Assembly (NCBI GenBank): GCA_009779455.1
Contig: WREG01000006.1
Span: forward strand, 1 to 20,407
Direction of reading: 5' to 3'
Length of the DNA stretch: 20,407 nt
DNA from: Oscillospiraceae bacterium
GTDB taxonomy: Bacteria; Bacillota; Clostridia; Oscillospirales; Acutalibacteraceae
Shown: positions 6,757-14,836 of the stretch, one piece after another
Layout: every line of letters starts with the position of its first letter
Position numbering within the stretch: position 1 is the stretch's first letter
Notes under the pieces: generated by a model
Told to the model about the DNA's origin: nothing
The model's input: the letters and a program-made list of their open reading frames with translations, nothing else
The model's database searches: none
Made by a program: the position numbers and the translations under genes

Positions 6757-7728
6757 ATGAGCGTTATTAAATCACACGACATAACATTATACAGCGGCGG
6801 CGATATTGATATCGTTTTGCGGCCGCTTTGCGACGGGCATTTGCCCATGCTTTATAAATGGAACGCCGACCCGGAGGTTTTATATTGGGTTGACGGAAAA
6901 AACGCGAAGCCTTCATCTCCCGAAGATGTTCACGGAATATGGGGCATGGTATCGCCGCAGGCTTTTTGCTTTTTGATCGAGGCTGACGATACGCCCGTCG
7001 GGGAGTGCTGGCTGCAGGAAATGCGCGAAAAGCAAAGGTCGCTTTTTTGTCCCCGGGAACCGAAAGCCCTTGACGTTCGCCGCATTGATATATCTATCGG
7101 CGAAAAAGCATACTGGAACAAGGGCATTGGGGCGGCCCTCATCCGTATGCTTGTCGATTTCGCGTTTAACGGCGAATATTCTGATGTTTTATACGGGATT
7201 GTTTTTGATTACAATAAACGGAGCCGCCGCGTCTTTGAAAAAAACGGGTTTAAATTTATTGAAGAATTCAATGAAGGTGACGGGATTTCAGTAAAATATC
7301 GACTCACAAGGCAAGAATACATAGAACGCCGCCGCGAAAAGATACCGGCGGAAAAGCTATTTATGCTCCCTATTGCGGATTTGCAGCCGAGCCAGCTATA
7401 CATAAGCGAGGGGAAGCTGCGGCTTTTAAGGGAATGGTTTGAACCAGACAATACGGACGGCTTTGACCCGATACCCATAAAGCGTTTTAATGATAAATAT
7501 TTAATGACGGACGGCCATACACGCGCCGTTGCCGCATATCTTGCCGGATGGGACAGCGTCCCCGTGTATTGGGACGAGGACGGGCTTGATATGCGGGCAT
7601 ATGCCATTGATGTTAAATGGTGCGGGGAAGAAAATATACACAGCCCAGCAGATTTGGCGGGGCGGATTGTGCCGCATAAGGATTTTGAGCGTCTGTGGCG
7701 GAAAAGGTGTATGGAGGATAGCCTCTGA
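6757..7728 (+). CDS. GNAT N-acetyltransferase fused to a ParB/sulfiredoxin-like domain
   Basis: A 323-residue protein with two parts. Residues ~15-185 form a GNAT domain of the AAC(6')/RimJ style: IVLRPLCDGHLPMLYKW at the start, DISIGEKAYWNKGIGAALIRM around 110-130 with the acetyl-CoA-binding N-K-G-I-G-A loop, and the late NKRSRRVFEKNGFKFIEEF helix. Residues ~205-310 look like a ParB/Srx-type domain: LPIADLQPSQLYIS, then PIPIKRFNDKYLMTDGHTRAVAAYLAG, in which DGHTRA (252-257) occupies the position of the ParB GERRxxA box. ParB-fold domains bind CTP or ATP in known cases; here a nucleotide-dependent or regulatory role is only inference. The acceptor is unknown; an aminoglycoside-like or small amine substrate is possible. 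The gene begins 21 bp after yitT. Confidence 0.82.
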   Translation: MSVIKSHDITLYSGGDIDIVLRPLCDGHLPMLYKWNADPEVLYWVDGKNAKPSSPEDVHGIWGMVSPQAFCFLIEADDTPVGECWLQEMREKQRSLFCPREPKALDVRRIDISIGEKAYWNKGIGAALIRMLVDFAFNGEYSDVLYGIVFDYNKRSRRVFEKNGFKFIEEFNEGDGISVKYRLTRQEYIERRREKIPAEKLFMLPIADLQPSQLYISEGKLRLLREWFEPDNTDGFDPIPIKRFNDKYLMTDGHTRAVAAYLAGWDSVPVYWDEDGLDMRAYAIDVKWCGEENIHSPADLAGRIVPHKDFERLWRKRCMEDSL

Positions 7729-7744
7729 CATCTGTTCAGGAATA

Positions 7745-9640
7745 TTACACCATCAGACCGCATACGGCGTTTGAGAAGGCGACCGGATCGTCAATGGGCA
7801 TTCCTTCGATTAAAAGCGCTTGGGTATACAGGATATCGGCGTATACCTTTAATTTATCCTTGTCATTAGCCTGTAAATCTTGCAATTTCCAGAAAATCGG
7901 ATGCCCCGCGTTGATTTCAAGCACACGCTCGGCTTTTATTTTCTGGTCTACGGGCATTTTGTTCAGCACTTTTTCCATTTCAAGGCTTATCTGCCCCCGG
8001 CTGCTCAGGCATACGGGGTGGGTTTTGAGGCGGCTTGAAAGGCGCACGTCCGAAACCTTGCCGTCAAGGGCCTCTTTCATAACCGTTAACAGGTCTTTGT
8101 TTTCGTCGGCCTGTTTTTTAAACCCCTCTTTTTCCTCCGCGTCGTTTAAATCAAGATCGCCTGCGGAAACGGATTTGAATTCCTTGCCGTCATACTCGTG
8201 TATCATCTGCACGGCGAATTCGTCCACATCCTCGGTCAGGTACAGTATCTCAAAGCCCTTGTCGCGCACCAGCTCCGTCTGCGGCAGGCGTTCGATGCGC
8301 ACCGCGCTTTCGCCAGTAGCGTAATAAATGAATTTTTGCTCCTCTTTCATCCGTGTTGCATATTCTTTGAGGGTGACGGGCTTGTTTTCGTTTGAGGACG
8401 TGAACATTATCAAGTCCTGCAACTCGTCCTTGTTCATCCCGAAGCCGTTATATATACCGAATTTTAGCTGCAGTCCGAAGGCCTCGAAAAATTTTTCGTA
8501 ATTCTCACGATCGTCTTTAAGCGTTTTTTCAAGTTCGCTTTTTATCTTTTTGCTTATGCTTTTTGCGATCAATTTTAATTGATTGTCCTGCTGGAGCATC
8601 TCGCGGGAGATATTGATGGACAAATCCTCCGAATCCACCAGGCCTTTGACAAAACTGAAGTGGTCGGGCAGCAGGTCGGGGCATTTGTCCATTATCAAAA
8701 CCCCGCTGGAATATAATTGCAGGCCTTTTTCGAAATCCTTTGAATAATAATTATACGGGGCCTTTGACGGGATGTACAAAAGCGCGCTGTAGGTGGCGGA
8801 GCCTTCCGTTTTGCTGTATACCGCTTTCAGCGGGTCGTCGTAGTCGAAGAATTTGTCCTTATAAAAGGCGTTCAGTTCCTCGTCTGTCACCTCAGACTTG
8901 GATTTCCGCCATATGGGTACCATGCTGTTAAGGGTTTCCTCTTCGATGACCGTTTCGTATTCCGGGTCTTTGCCGTCAACCCCGGCTCCCTCTTTAAGCT
9001 CCGAGCGTTCCGTATCCATTTTGATGGGATAGCGGATGTAGTCGGAATACTTTTTTACAATGCTTTTAATGCGATATTGGTCAAGGAAATCGTCGTAATT
9101 GTTTTCGTCGTCGTTTTCTTTGATTTTAAGCGTGACGACCGTCCCGGCCTTTTCCTTTTCACAGGGGTTTATATCATAGCCCGATACGCCGGAGGATTCC
9201 CACTTATACGCCTCATCACTGCCGTATCCTTTGCTTATGACCGTCACATTGTCGCTGACCATAAAAGCGGAATAAAAACCTACGCCGAATCGGCCGATTA
9301 TGTCTATGTCCTCCGCCTTTTCGTTTTCCTGCACAAAGTTCAAAGAGCCGCTGCGGGCTATGACCCCTAAATTGTTCTCCAGCTCGTCCTTTGTCATGCC
9401 AATGCCGTTGTCGTCAATCGTGAGCAGCCGTTTTTCCTTGTCAAGGGATATGAAAATGCGGAAATCGTCCTTTTTTATATCCGTATCATGGTCGGTGAGG
9501 GTCTTGAAATAAAGCTTGTCCAGCGCGTCGCTGGCGTTTGAGATAAGCTCCCGCAAAAATATCTCCTTGTGGGTGTAAATTGAGCCTATCATAAGTTCGA
9601 GCAGGCGTTTCGATTCCGCCTTAAACTGTTTTTTTGCCAT
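7745..9640 (-). CDS. htpG: molecular chaperone HtpG (Hsp90)
   Basis: A 631-residue protein, matching the bacterial Hsp90 length. The N-terminal ATPase domain (GHKL fold) has the three nucleotide-site motifs: IFLRELISNASDALDK, DNGIGMTKDEL and GRFGVGFYSAFMVSD. The middle domain includes GVLIMDKCPDLLPDHFSFVKGLVDSEDLSLNISRE-like sequence, with the catalytic-loop Arg in the NISREMLQQ segment, and the C-terminal dimerisation domain ends in PVAFSNAVCGLMV. The ATG at 9640 is chosen because it gives the standard MAKKQFKAE start; an upstream ATG would add 29 unrelated residues. AAGGA at 9652-9656 is the likely ribosome site. The gene converges with the GNAT-ParB gene, only 16 bp separating the ends, and is divergent from the AraC-kinase gene. 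Confidence 0.97.
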   Translation of the reverse strand: MAKKQFKAESKRLLELMIGSIYTHKEIFLRELISNASDALDKLYFKTLTDHDTDIKKDDFRIFISLDKEKRLLTIDDNGIGMTKDELENNLGVIARSGSLNFVQENEKAEDIDIIGRFGVGFYSAFMVSDNVTVISKGYGSDEAYKWESSGVSGYDINPCEKEKAGTVVTLKIKENDDENNYDDFLDQYRIKSIVKKYSDYIRYPIKMDTERSELKEGAGVDGKDPEYETVIEEETLNSMVPIWRKSKSEVTDEELNAFYKDKFFDYDDPLKAVYSKTEGSATYSALLYIPSKAPYNYYSKDFEKGLQLYSSGVLIMDKCPDLLPDHFSFVKGLVDSEDLSINISREMLQQDNQLKLIAKSISKKIKSELEKTLKDDRENYEKFFEAFGLQLKFGIYNGFGMNKDELQDLIMFTSSNENKPVTLKEYATRMKEEQKFIYYATGESAVRIERLPQTELVRDKGFEILYLTEDVDEFAVQMIHEYDGKEFKSVSAGDLDLNDAEEKEGFKKQADENKDLLTVMKEALDGKVSDVRLSSRLKTHPVCLSSRGQISLEMEKVLNKMPVDQKIKAERVLEINAGHPIFWKLQDLQANDKDKLKVYADILYTQALLIEGMPIDDPVAFSNAVCGLMV

Positions 9641-9678
9641 GGTTTCATCATTCCTTTTAATAAAAATCACGAAAATAA

Positions 9679-9705
9679 GAGCGTGTTTTGTAATTTGCCA
9701 CGCTC
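9679..9705. repeat. inverted repeat GAGCGTG-N13-CACGCTC at the htpG transcription start
   Basis: Perfect 7-bp arms (9679-9685 and 9699-9705) spanning roughly -5 to +22 of the predicted htpG transcript. The orientation of the half-sites is opposite to CIRCE (HrcA), so it is not a CIRCE element. It may be an operator or 5' leader hairpin; its arms recur in the repeat at 9797-9816. Confidence 0.6.
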
Positions 9706-9706
9706 C

Positions 9707-9735
9707 AGTATAATATAATTTTAACATTAAATCAA
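9707..9735 (-). promoter_or_regulatory. htpG promoter
   Basis: The minus strand shows TTGATT (9730-9735), a 17-bp spacer and TATACT (9707-9712), predicting a start near 9700 and a leader of about 60 nt before the ATG at 9640. The GAGCGTG inverted repeat overlaps the predicted start. Confidence 0.6.
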
Positions 9736-9796
9736 GCTTGTTTTTATAATTTATTAAAGTTATTTTTTATATGCTGAAATGATATCTGTTTTATTT

Positions 9797-9816
9797 AGAG
9801 TGTGTTGACACGCTCT
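9797..9816. repeat. inverted repeat AGAGTGTG-TTGA-CACGCTCT
   Basis: An 8-bp stem with one T/C mismatch (a G-U pair in RNA) and a 4-nt loop; it includes a TTGACA hexamer at 9805-9810. The right half, ACACGCTCT, is the reverse complement of AGAGCGTGT at 9678-9686, so the 139-bp segment 9678-9816 is bounded by 9-bp inverted ends. GAAAAT occurs at 9671-9676 and again at 9817-9822, like a target duplication. Either paired operators or a small miniature element. Confidence 0.5.
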
Positions 9817-9889
9817 GAAAATCAGCACCCCGGGAAATGTTTTTGATAGTTTCATGATATATAATAGATCACGGGTAAAGGAGTGCGTT

Positions 9890-11200
9890 ATGCAATCATA
9901 TGACATCATAAAACCCGGCCTTGACTATATCGAACAAAACCTGAAAGCCGATATCACCGCAGAAGAACTGGCGTGCATGGCGGGATATTCCGTTTGGCAT
10001 TACCATCGTTTGTTTGCACAGACAATCGGAATGCCAATCGCGGCTTATATCGGAAAGCAGCGGCTCGACAAGGCATTAAGCGAAATCGCAGGCGGCCGCC
10101 GCGCCATTGACGCGGCGATGGATTATGGTTTTGACACCTACGCGGGGTTTTATAAGGCGTTTGTGCGGGTTTACGGCGGCTCCCCTAAAAAATATTTACA
10201 AAAAATGGAGGTTGTTATGGCTACTGAGAAAAAATTGCAAAAAATTCTCGTTAATTGGGATATGCCGAGTGATTTGCCGATAATGGATATTTATATCATG
10301 GACGGCGCGAAAATATCGGGCGATGTATGGTCGGTAGGCAGGGATTATATCCTTAAAACAGGCGAAAGGGAAAGCTTTTTAAAAAATATTATGATATCAA
10401 AAGCGCTGGCTGAACAGGGCTTCGCGGCGTCCGTGCCTGTTTTGACCAAATCGGGCGGGGAATATGCTGAAAATTTAACCGGAAAAAAAATATATGTGCT
10501 GACAAAAGGCATAAAGGGCGGCTCGCTTCCGAAACAAGACCGTTTCGGCGAAAACCGCCGGGATTTCGGGGTTAAGTACGGGAAAAGCATAGCGCGGCTC
10601 CACAACGCGCTGGCGGCGGTTCAGAAAAACGTCAAAGTTCACGAACAAAACTTATATAGCCATGTGACAGAATGGGCGTTGCCGGAAGTGCGGAAACAGA
10701 ACGACAAGCATAATATCGGCCTGCCCGACGGCTTTTTCACGGATTATATCGAAAAATCCGGCGTGTTGTTTGAAAAAATGCCGAAACAGCTTATCCACCG
10801 CGACCCGAACCCGTCCAATATCCTTTTTGACGGAAATGAGGTAAGCGGGTTTATCAATTTCGACATCAGCCAGCGGAACGTCCGCCTGTGGGATCCGTGC
10901 TACTGCGCCACGGGGATTTTAAGCGAATGGCGCGGCGTAAACGAACTTTTCCCTAAAAGCTCGCCGAATATATATGAGAAGTGGCCGGATATTTTAGAGG
11001 GGGTTTTGCAAGGCTACAACAGCGTGAACCCGTTGACGGCGGAGGAAAAACAGGCGGTTTATTATGTGACTTGCTCAATTCAAATGATCTTTGTCGCATA
11101 TTGCGAGCCGAAGCCTGAATTAAAGGCATTGGCGGAAACTAACAGGGAGATGCTGAAGTTTATCGTTGAAAATAAGGCGCGAATCAAATGGGGGGATTAG
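9890..11200 (+). CDS. AraC-type HTH domain fused to an aminoglycoside-phosphotransferase-fold kinase
   Basis: A 436-residue protein. Residues ~5-100 are a complete AraC double HTH (DYIEQNLKADITAEELACMAGYS, HYHRLFAQTIG, RLDKALSEI, DYGFDTYAGFYKAFVRVYGGSPKKYL). From about 110 to the end is an APH-family kinase: DYILKTGERESFLKNIMISKAL carries the probable N-lobe Lys and helix C. KYGKSIARLHNAL follows, then the catalytic loop HRDPNPSNILF at ~303-313 with Asp and Asn intact, and INFDIS as the metal-binding Asp motif. It therefore looks able to phosphorylate a small molecule, unlike the HTH-kinase upstream. The ATG at 9890 follows AAAGGAG by 6 nt; an in-frame ATG 36 bp earlier lacks a ribosome site. 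It may be a regulator whose ligand is also the kinase substrate, for example in antibiotic or sugar sensing; that is inference. Confidence 0.87.
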   Translation: MQSYDIIKPGLDYIEQNLKADITAEELACMAGYSVWHYHRLFAQTIGMPIAAYIGKQRLDKALSEIAGGRRAIDAAMDYGFDTYAGFYKAFVRVYGGSPKKYLQKMEVVMATEKKLQKILVNWDMPSDLPIMDIYIMDGAKISGDVWSVGRDYILKTGERESFLKNIMISKALAEQGFAASVPVLTKSGGEYAENLTGKKIYVLTKGIKGGSLPKQDRFGENRRDFGVKYGKSIARLHNALAAVQKNVKVHEQNLYSHVTEWALPEVRKQNDKHNIGLPDGFFTDYIEKSGVLFEKMPKQLIHRDPNPSNILFDGNEVSGFINFDISQRNVRLWDPCYCATGILSEWRGVNELFPKSSPNIYEKWPDILEGVLQGYNSVNPLTAEEKQAVYYVTCSIQMIFVAYCEPKPELKALAETNREMLKFIVENKARIKWGD

Positions 11201-11282
11201 GGGCTGATGTTCTAAACATATTGAAATATAAGAGTTTAAGCAGCTTTTATTTTTTAAATGGGAAACTTAAATAATATGACGC

Positions 11283-11312
11283 TTTACAACCGAACGGTAA
11301 ATATGCTATACT
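11283..11312 (+). promoter_or_regulatory. promoter of the YfcC/sialidase-like/kinase operon
   Basis: TTTACA (11283-11288), an 18-bp spacer and TATACT (11307-11312) preceded by TGC, giving an extended -10. The predicted start is about 25 nt before the YfcC start codon. It lies within the 144-bp gap that follows the AraC-kinase gene, where I see no terminator with a T-run. Confidence 0.65.
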
Positions 11313-11344
11313 TGCGTTAAATCATATAAAGGGGATTTTTCAGT

Positions 11345-12805
11345 ATGAATGAGGGGAACGCGGTTTCCGGTCCGCAAAACGCTGATTCCGGCTTGCGAAT
11401 AAACAAAAAAACCATATTGTTTATAGCGGTTATCCTGTTTGCCATAATGGCATTCGTCGGGACGCTGTCGCAGACGGTTCCGAGGGGAGTATACGCGGAG
11501 GACGCGGACGGGAAAATAATAGACGGCACATATGAGCTGATAGATTATAAAATGCCTGTATGGAAAATTGTATTGTCCCCTATCATGGTTTTTACGGCCT
11601 CCGAATCGGTTACGGGCCTCGCCATTATAATTTTTATCATTTTGATAGGCGGGACCTTCCTTGTTCTCGACAAATGCGGCGCGCTCAAATATATAATGGC
11701 GAGCGTCGTGAAAAGGTTCGGCAGGAAAAAATATCTGATGCTCTGCGTCATGGTGTTTATTATGATGGCTTTAAGCTCCGTGGCGGGCATTTTGGAAGAA
11801 TCCGTGACGCTGGTGCCCATAGCCGCCGCAATCGCGTTGGCCCTGGGCTGGGATTCCTTTGTCGGGCTTTCGCTGAGCCTTGTCGCCATAGCCTTCGGCT
11901 TTACCGCCGCGACCTTTAACCCGTTCAACGTGCTGTTGGTTCAGCGTTTGGCAGGGCTTGATATTTTTTCGGGGCTTTGGTACAGAATAATAGTTTTTAT
12001 CGTGATTTATATAGTTTTTGCGGGTTTTTTGGTCGCCTACGCGAAAAAAATAGAAAAAGACCCGAAAAAATCCATTGCTTATGAAAGCGACAAAATTTTA
12101 CGGGAAAAATACGATATGGGCGATTCAGAAAAAATACTTGCCGACAAGTCCCTCGGCAAAGCCGTAAAAGTTTTCGCGCTCTGCCTTTCGGGCGTTTTTG
12201 TAATGACGGCGCTGGATTTCGCTTTCAAGATGGAAGGAATGCTGTCAATGCCGTCTATGGCCCTGCTTTTTACCGCCGGAGGGCTTTCAGCGGGGGCCGT
12301 GTGCGGCCTGCGAGGCAAGAATCTGTTAAAATCCTTCTTTTCCGGCGCGAAAGCCGTTGCGCCCGTGATCCCGCTGCTGCTTTTTATACTGGCTATAACC
12401 TATATACTGCGCGAGGGCAGGATAATACATACGCTTTTATATCACATTTACAACCTTATCGCGGGCGTCGGCCCGTATTCGGCCATATTGCTGCTCTGCC
12501 TGATTGTTATCATCTTTGAGTTTTTCATCGGGAGCGGTACCGCCAAGGCTTTTTTGATGATGCCGATACTGCTGCCCCTCACTGACCTCATAGGCGTTGA
12601 AAGGCAGGCCGTAGTCCTTTCGTTCTGCCTGGGGGACGGCTTCACGAATATATTGTACCCCACAAGCGGCATAATGATCATAGCCATAGGGCTGGTCGGG
12701 ATATCATACCGCAAATGGCTTAAATTTTCATGGAAGCTGTTTTTGATGTCAGGCGCCGCGGCGGCGGGGCTGATGCTTTTGGCGGTGTTCATAGGTTATC
12801 ATTAA
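11345..12805 (+). CDS. YfcC/DcuC-family anion carrier (C4-dicarboxylate type membrane transporter)
   Basis: A 486-residue integral membrane protein with about 11-12 hydrophobic helices, the normal size and profile for the YfcC/DcuC (PF03606) family. Family signatures include the first-loop SQTVPRGVY, the helical hairpin GGTFLVLDKCGALKYIM, SVAGILEESVTLVPIAAAIALALGWDS and, near the C-terminus, GSGTAKAFLMMPILLPL followed by CLGDGFTNILYPTSG. Relatives carry dicarboxylates, amino acids or related anions; the substrate here is not known. The start ATG follows AAAGGGGA by 9 nt. The sialidase-like gene begins 18 bp after its stop, so they are almost surely co-transcribed, and a link between transported compound and that enzyme is reasonable. 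A long basic/acidic cytoplasmic loop sits around residues 220-275. Confidence 0.9.
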   Translation: MNEGNAVSGPQNADSGLRINKKTILFIAVILFAIMAFVGTLSQTVPRGVYAEDADGKIIDGTYELIDYKMPVWKIVLSPIMVFTASESVTGLAIIIFIILIGGTFLVLDKCGALKYIMASVVKRFGRKKYLMLCVMVFIMMALSSVAGILEESVTLVPIAAAIALALGWDSFVGLSLSLVAIAFGFTAATFNPFNVLLVQRLAGLDIFSGLWYRIIVFIVIYIVFAGFLVAYAKKIEKDPKKSIAYESDKILREKYDMGDSEKILADKSLGKAVKVFALCLSGVFVMTALDFAFKMEGMLSMPSMALLFTAGGLSAGAVCGLRGKNLLKSFFSGAKAVAPVIPLLLFILAITYILREGRIIHTLLYHIYNLIAGVGPYSAILLLCLIVIIFEFFIGSGTAKAFLMMPILLPLTDLIGVERQAVVLSFCLGDGFTNILYPTSGIMIIAIGLVGISYRKWLKFSWKLFLMSGAAAAGLMLLAVFIGYH

Positions 12806-12823
12806 ACAAAGGAGCTTGCTTTT

Positions 12824-13792
12824 ATGATTACATCAAAATTTAAGGAATTCATCTTCGCCCCCGGCACGATCGCGGAATCCTGCCACGCCTCTACGGTTCT
12901 GCCGCTGGACGACGGCTCCGTTCTTGCCGCGTGGTTCGCGGGCGAACATGAAAAGGCCGACGACGTCCGTATATGGGTGTCGAAAAGGCGGGACGGCGAA
13001 TGGTCTTATCCCGTTGCAGTCCCGTCCGATAAAAACGTGGCGCATTGGAACCCCGTCCTTGACCTGCGGAACGACGGAACGGTCTGCCTTTATTACAAAA
13101 AGGGCAAAACCACCCCGTCATGGCGCACATGGTTCGTCCTTTCCAAGGATAACGGCGTTACGTGGGCACAGCCGCAGATTCTTGTCCCCGGCGACAAAAT
13201 CGACGGCAGGGGCCCTGTTAAAAACAAGTGCATACGTCTTTCAAACGGTGCGCTTTTGGCACCCGCATCGACCGAGCAGCGGTTCCAATGGCGGGCGTTC
13301 ATTGATATATCATACGACGACGGGGCTACGTGGCAAAAACAAAAAAATATAACCCGCCCCCGGATAACGGACGGGATAGTCGGTATGATCCAGCCTACCT
13401 TATGGGAGTCGCCGCCGGGCAGCGTCCACGCTTTGATACGGTCAAGCGGCAGCAGAATATACAGAAGCGATTCAAGCGATTACGGCTTGACCTGGGGCCG
13501 TGCATACGCGACCGCCCTGCCGAACAACAACAGCGGCATCGACTGCGTAAAGGATGACGGCGGCCGCGTCTGGCTTCTTTATAACCCCGTGGAAAAAAAC
13601 TGGGGGGGCAGAAGCCCGCTGACCTTGGCCGTCACAAAGGACAACGGGGAGACGTGGGAAAACGTCCTCGACCTCGAAACAAGGGAAGGCGGGGAATTCT
13701 CATACCCCGCCATAACGTATATGGACGGCCGTCTGCATATGACCTATACATATGACAGGAAACAGGTCGCGTATTGGGAAATAGGGCTTTAA
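12824..13792 (+). CDS. sialidase-fold BNR/Asp-box protein, predicted cytoplasmic
   Basis: A 322-residue protein of the BNR_2-type sialidase superfamily, with four Asp boxes (SKDNGVTW, SYDDGATW, SSDYGLTW, TKDNGETW) marking the blades of a six-bladed propeller. The start has the ESCHASTVLPLDDGSVLAAWFAG segment typical of a broad family often annotated exo-alpha-sialidase, and the end has YPAITYMDGRLHMTYTYDRKQVAYWE. There is no signal peptide or membrane anchor, so it should act inside the cell, unlike classical secreted sialidases. I cannot confirm a sialidase Arg triad or Tyr nucleophile by eye, so the bond cleaved is unknown. AAAGGAG lies 10 nt before the ATG. Co-transcribed with the YfcC carrier; the next gene, a kinase, is in the same frame 24 bp after its TAA. 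Confidence 0.85.
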   Translation: MITSKFKEFIFAPGTIAESCHASTVLPLDDGSVLAAWFAGEHEKADDVRIWVSKRRDGEWSYPVAVPSDKNVAHWNPVLDLRNDGTVCLYYKKGKTTPSWRTWFVLSKDNGVTWAQPQILVPGDKIDGRGPVKNKCIRLSNGALLAPASTEQRFQWRAFIDISYDDGATWQKQKNITRPRITDGIVGMIQPTLWESPPGSVHALIRSSGSRIYRSDSSDYGLTWGRAYATALPNNNSGIDCVKDDGGRVWLLYNPVEKNWGGRSPLTLAVTKDNGETWENVLDLETREGGEFSYPAITYMDGRLHMTYTYDRKQVAYWEIGL

Positions 13793-13816
13793 GCGGCGGA
13801 CGGGGAGGAAAATAAA

Positions 13817-14803
13817 ATAATCTCGGATTATTTGCTTGGGGTTGCCGCTGAAAGCTATGGCTTTGATAAGGCAACGTGCCGGTTTATCGCTTACGGGCGC
13901 GAGAGAATTAAGCATATCTGCGCGTTCAATATATATGGCAAACCGTATGTGCTGCGGCTTATCAAAGGCGCCGCCGGCCATATCGGCCAAACGAAAGCTG
14001 AAATGGACTGGCTTTTATATCTGGCCGATAAAGGCGCAAGTGCGCCTTTTCCGTTAAAGGCTGAAAACGGGGAGCTTGCCGTTTTTGCGGAAGAGGGCGG
14101 CGAAACTTATATAATGTCCGCTTTCAGCATGGCGCAGGGGCAATATTGGGATAAAAACGACCCGAATCTATGGAATATAAACGTGTTTTATAATTGGGGC
14201 AAAGCCGTGGGCGATATGCACCGATTGACAAAGGGCTACAAGCCCGCGAACGATGCGGATAAGCGGGGCGAGTTTAATATACGCCGAATGATCGGCGAAA
14301 AAATAAAAGCTTTCCCCTCGGTGAACAGGAAAGCTGAAGATTTGCTGAATGAAATAGAGGCTTTGCCAAAAGACGGAGATTCATATGGTTTGATCCATAA
14401 TGATTTGCATCCGGGAAATTTTTTAATTGACGGGGAGCGCATTAATTTATTCGACTTTGACGGCTGTGCGTATTCGTGGTATGCGTTTGATATAGGCACC
14501 GCATTGTATTTAGCCCTTTGGCTCGGGCGAAACAATGACGCGGGGACAGATTTCACAAACGATATAATAAGGTGTTTTCTGAGAGGCTATCTGTCGGCCA
14601 ACCGTCTGAATGACTTCTGGCTGTCAAAAATCCCGTTATTTATGATGTCATGCAAAATAGCTTTGTTCAGTTTGGGCTGCGACTGCGAAAACCCCGATAA
14701 TGAGTCTAATGACGAACATCAAAGGGAACGGATGCGAAACATAGAAAACAACATTTTATTCACGGGATGCACGGTAGATTATTCGCTGTTCGGGAATGGC
14801 TGA
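13817..14803 (+). CDS. APH-fold (phosphotransferase family) kinase with an apparent non-standard start
   Basis: About 328 residues of a stand-alone APH/PF01636-like kinase. The N-lobe has KPYVLRLIKG and a helix-C Glu in TKAEMDWLLYL. The catalytic loop is HNDLHPGNFLI at ~194-204, with Asp and Asn present, and LFDFDGC provides the metal-binding Asp; YSWYAFDIGTALY follows as in SrkA/HSK2-like proteins. No ATG, GTG or TTG sits at a proper distance from the strong GGGGAGG (13802-13808). Eight nt downstream of it is ATA (13817), giving IISDYLLGVAAES. The first TTG (13832) is 23 nt away and would clip the first helix. ATA initiation, an ATG-to-ATA change, or read-through from the same-frame sialidase-like gene are all possible. 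Third gene of the YfcC operon; substrate unknown. Confidence 0.78.
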   Translation: MISDYLLGVAAESYGFDKATCRFIAYGRERIKHICAFNIYGKPYVLRLIKGAAGHIGQTKAEMDWLLYLADKGASAPFPLKAENGELAVFAEEGGETYIMSAFSMAQGQYWDKNDPNLWNINVFYNWGKAVGDMHRLTKGYKPANDADKRGEFNIRRMIGEKIKAFPSVNRKAEDLLNEIEALPKDGDSYGLIHNDLHPGNFLIDGERINLFDFDGCAYSWYAFDIGTALYLALWLGRNNDAGTDFTNDIIRCFLRGYLSANRLNDFWLSKIPLFMMSCKIALFSLGCDCENPDNESNDEHQRERMRNIENNILFTGCTVDYSLFGNG

Positions 14804-14836
14804 CCTGAACAGGTTGCGCCGCAGGTTGTAAATTTT

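Noticed and set aside
7209..7763. 184-codon minus-strand open frame opposite the GNAT-ParB gene
   Set aside because: The plus-strand frame has clear domain motifs; the minus frame has none and overlaps the end of htpG.
7794..8324. 176-codon open frame opposite htpG
   Set aside because: Antisense to conserved Hsp90 sequence and with Ser/Arg/Cys-rich composition; no start signals.
9679..9705. CIRCE (HrcA) element at htpG
   Set aside because: CIRCE has CACTC half-sites on the left and GAGTG on the right with 9-bp spacing; here the order is reversed and the spacer is 13 bp.
11211..11224. LexA-like ATGTTCTAAACAT after the AraC-kinase gene
   Set aside because: The half-sites are in inverse order and the spacing is wrong for GAAC-N4-GTTC.
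12824..13792. Secreted GH33 sialidase for host glycans
   Set aside because: No signal peptide, anchor or carbohydrate-binding module, and the catalytic residues cannot be confirmed by eye; kept as a sialidase-fold protein only.
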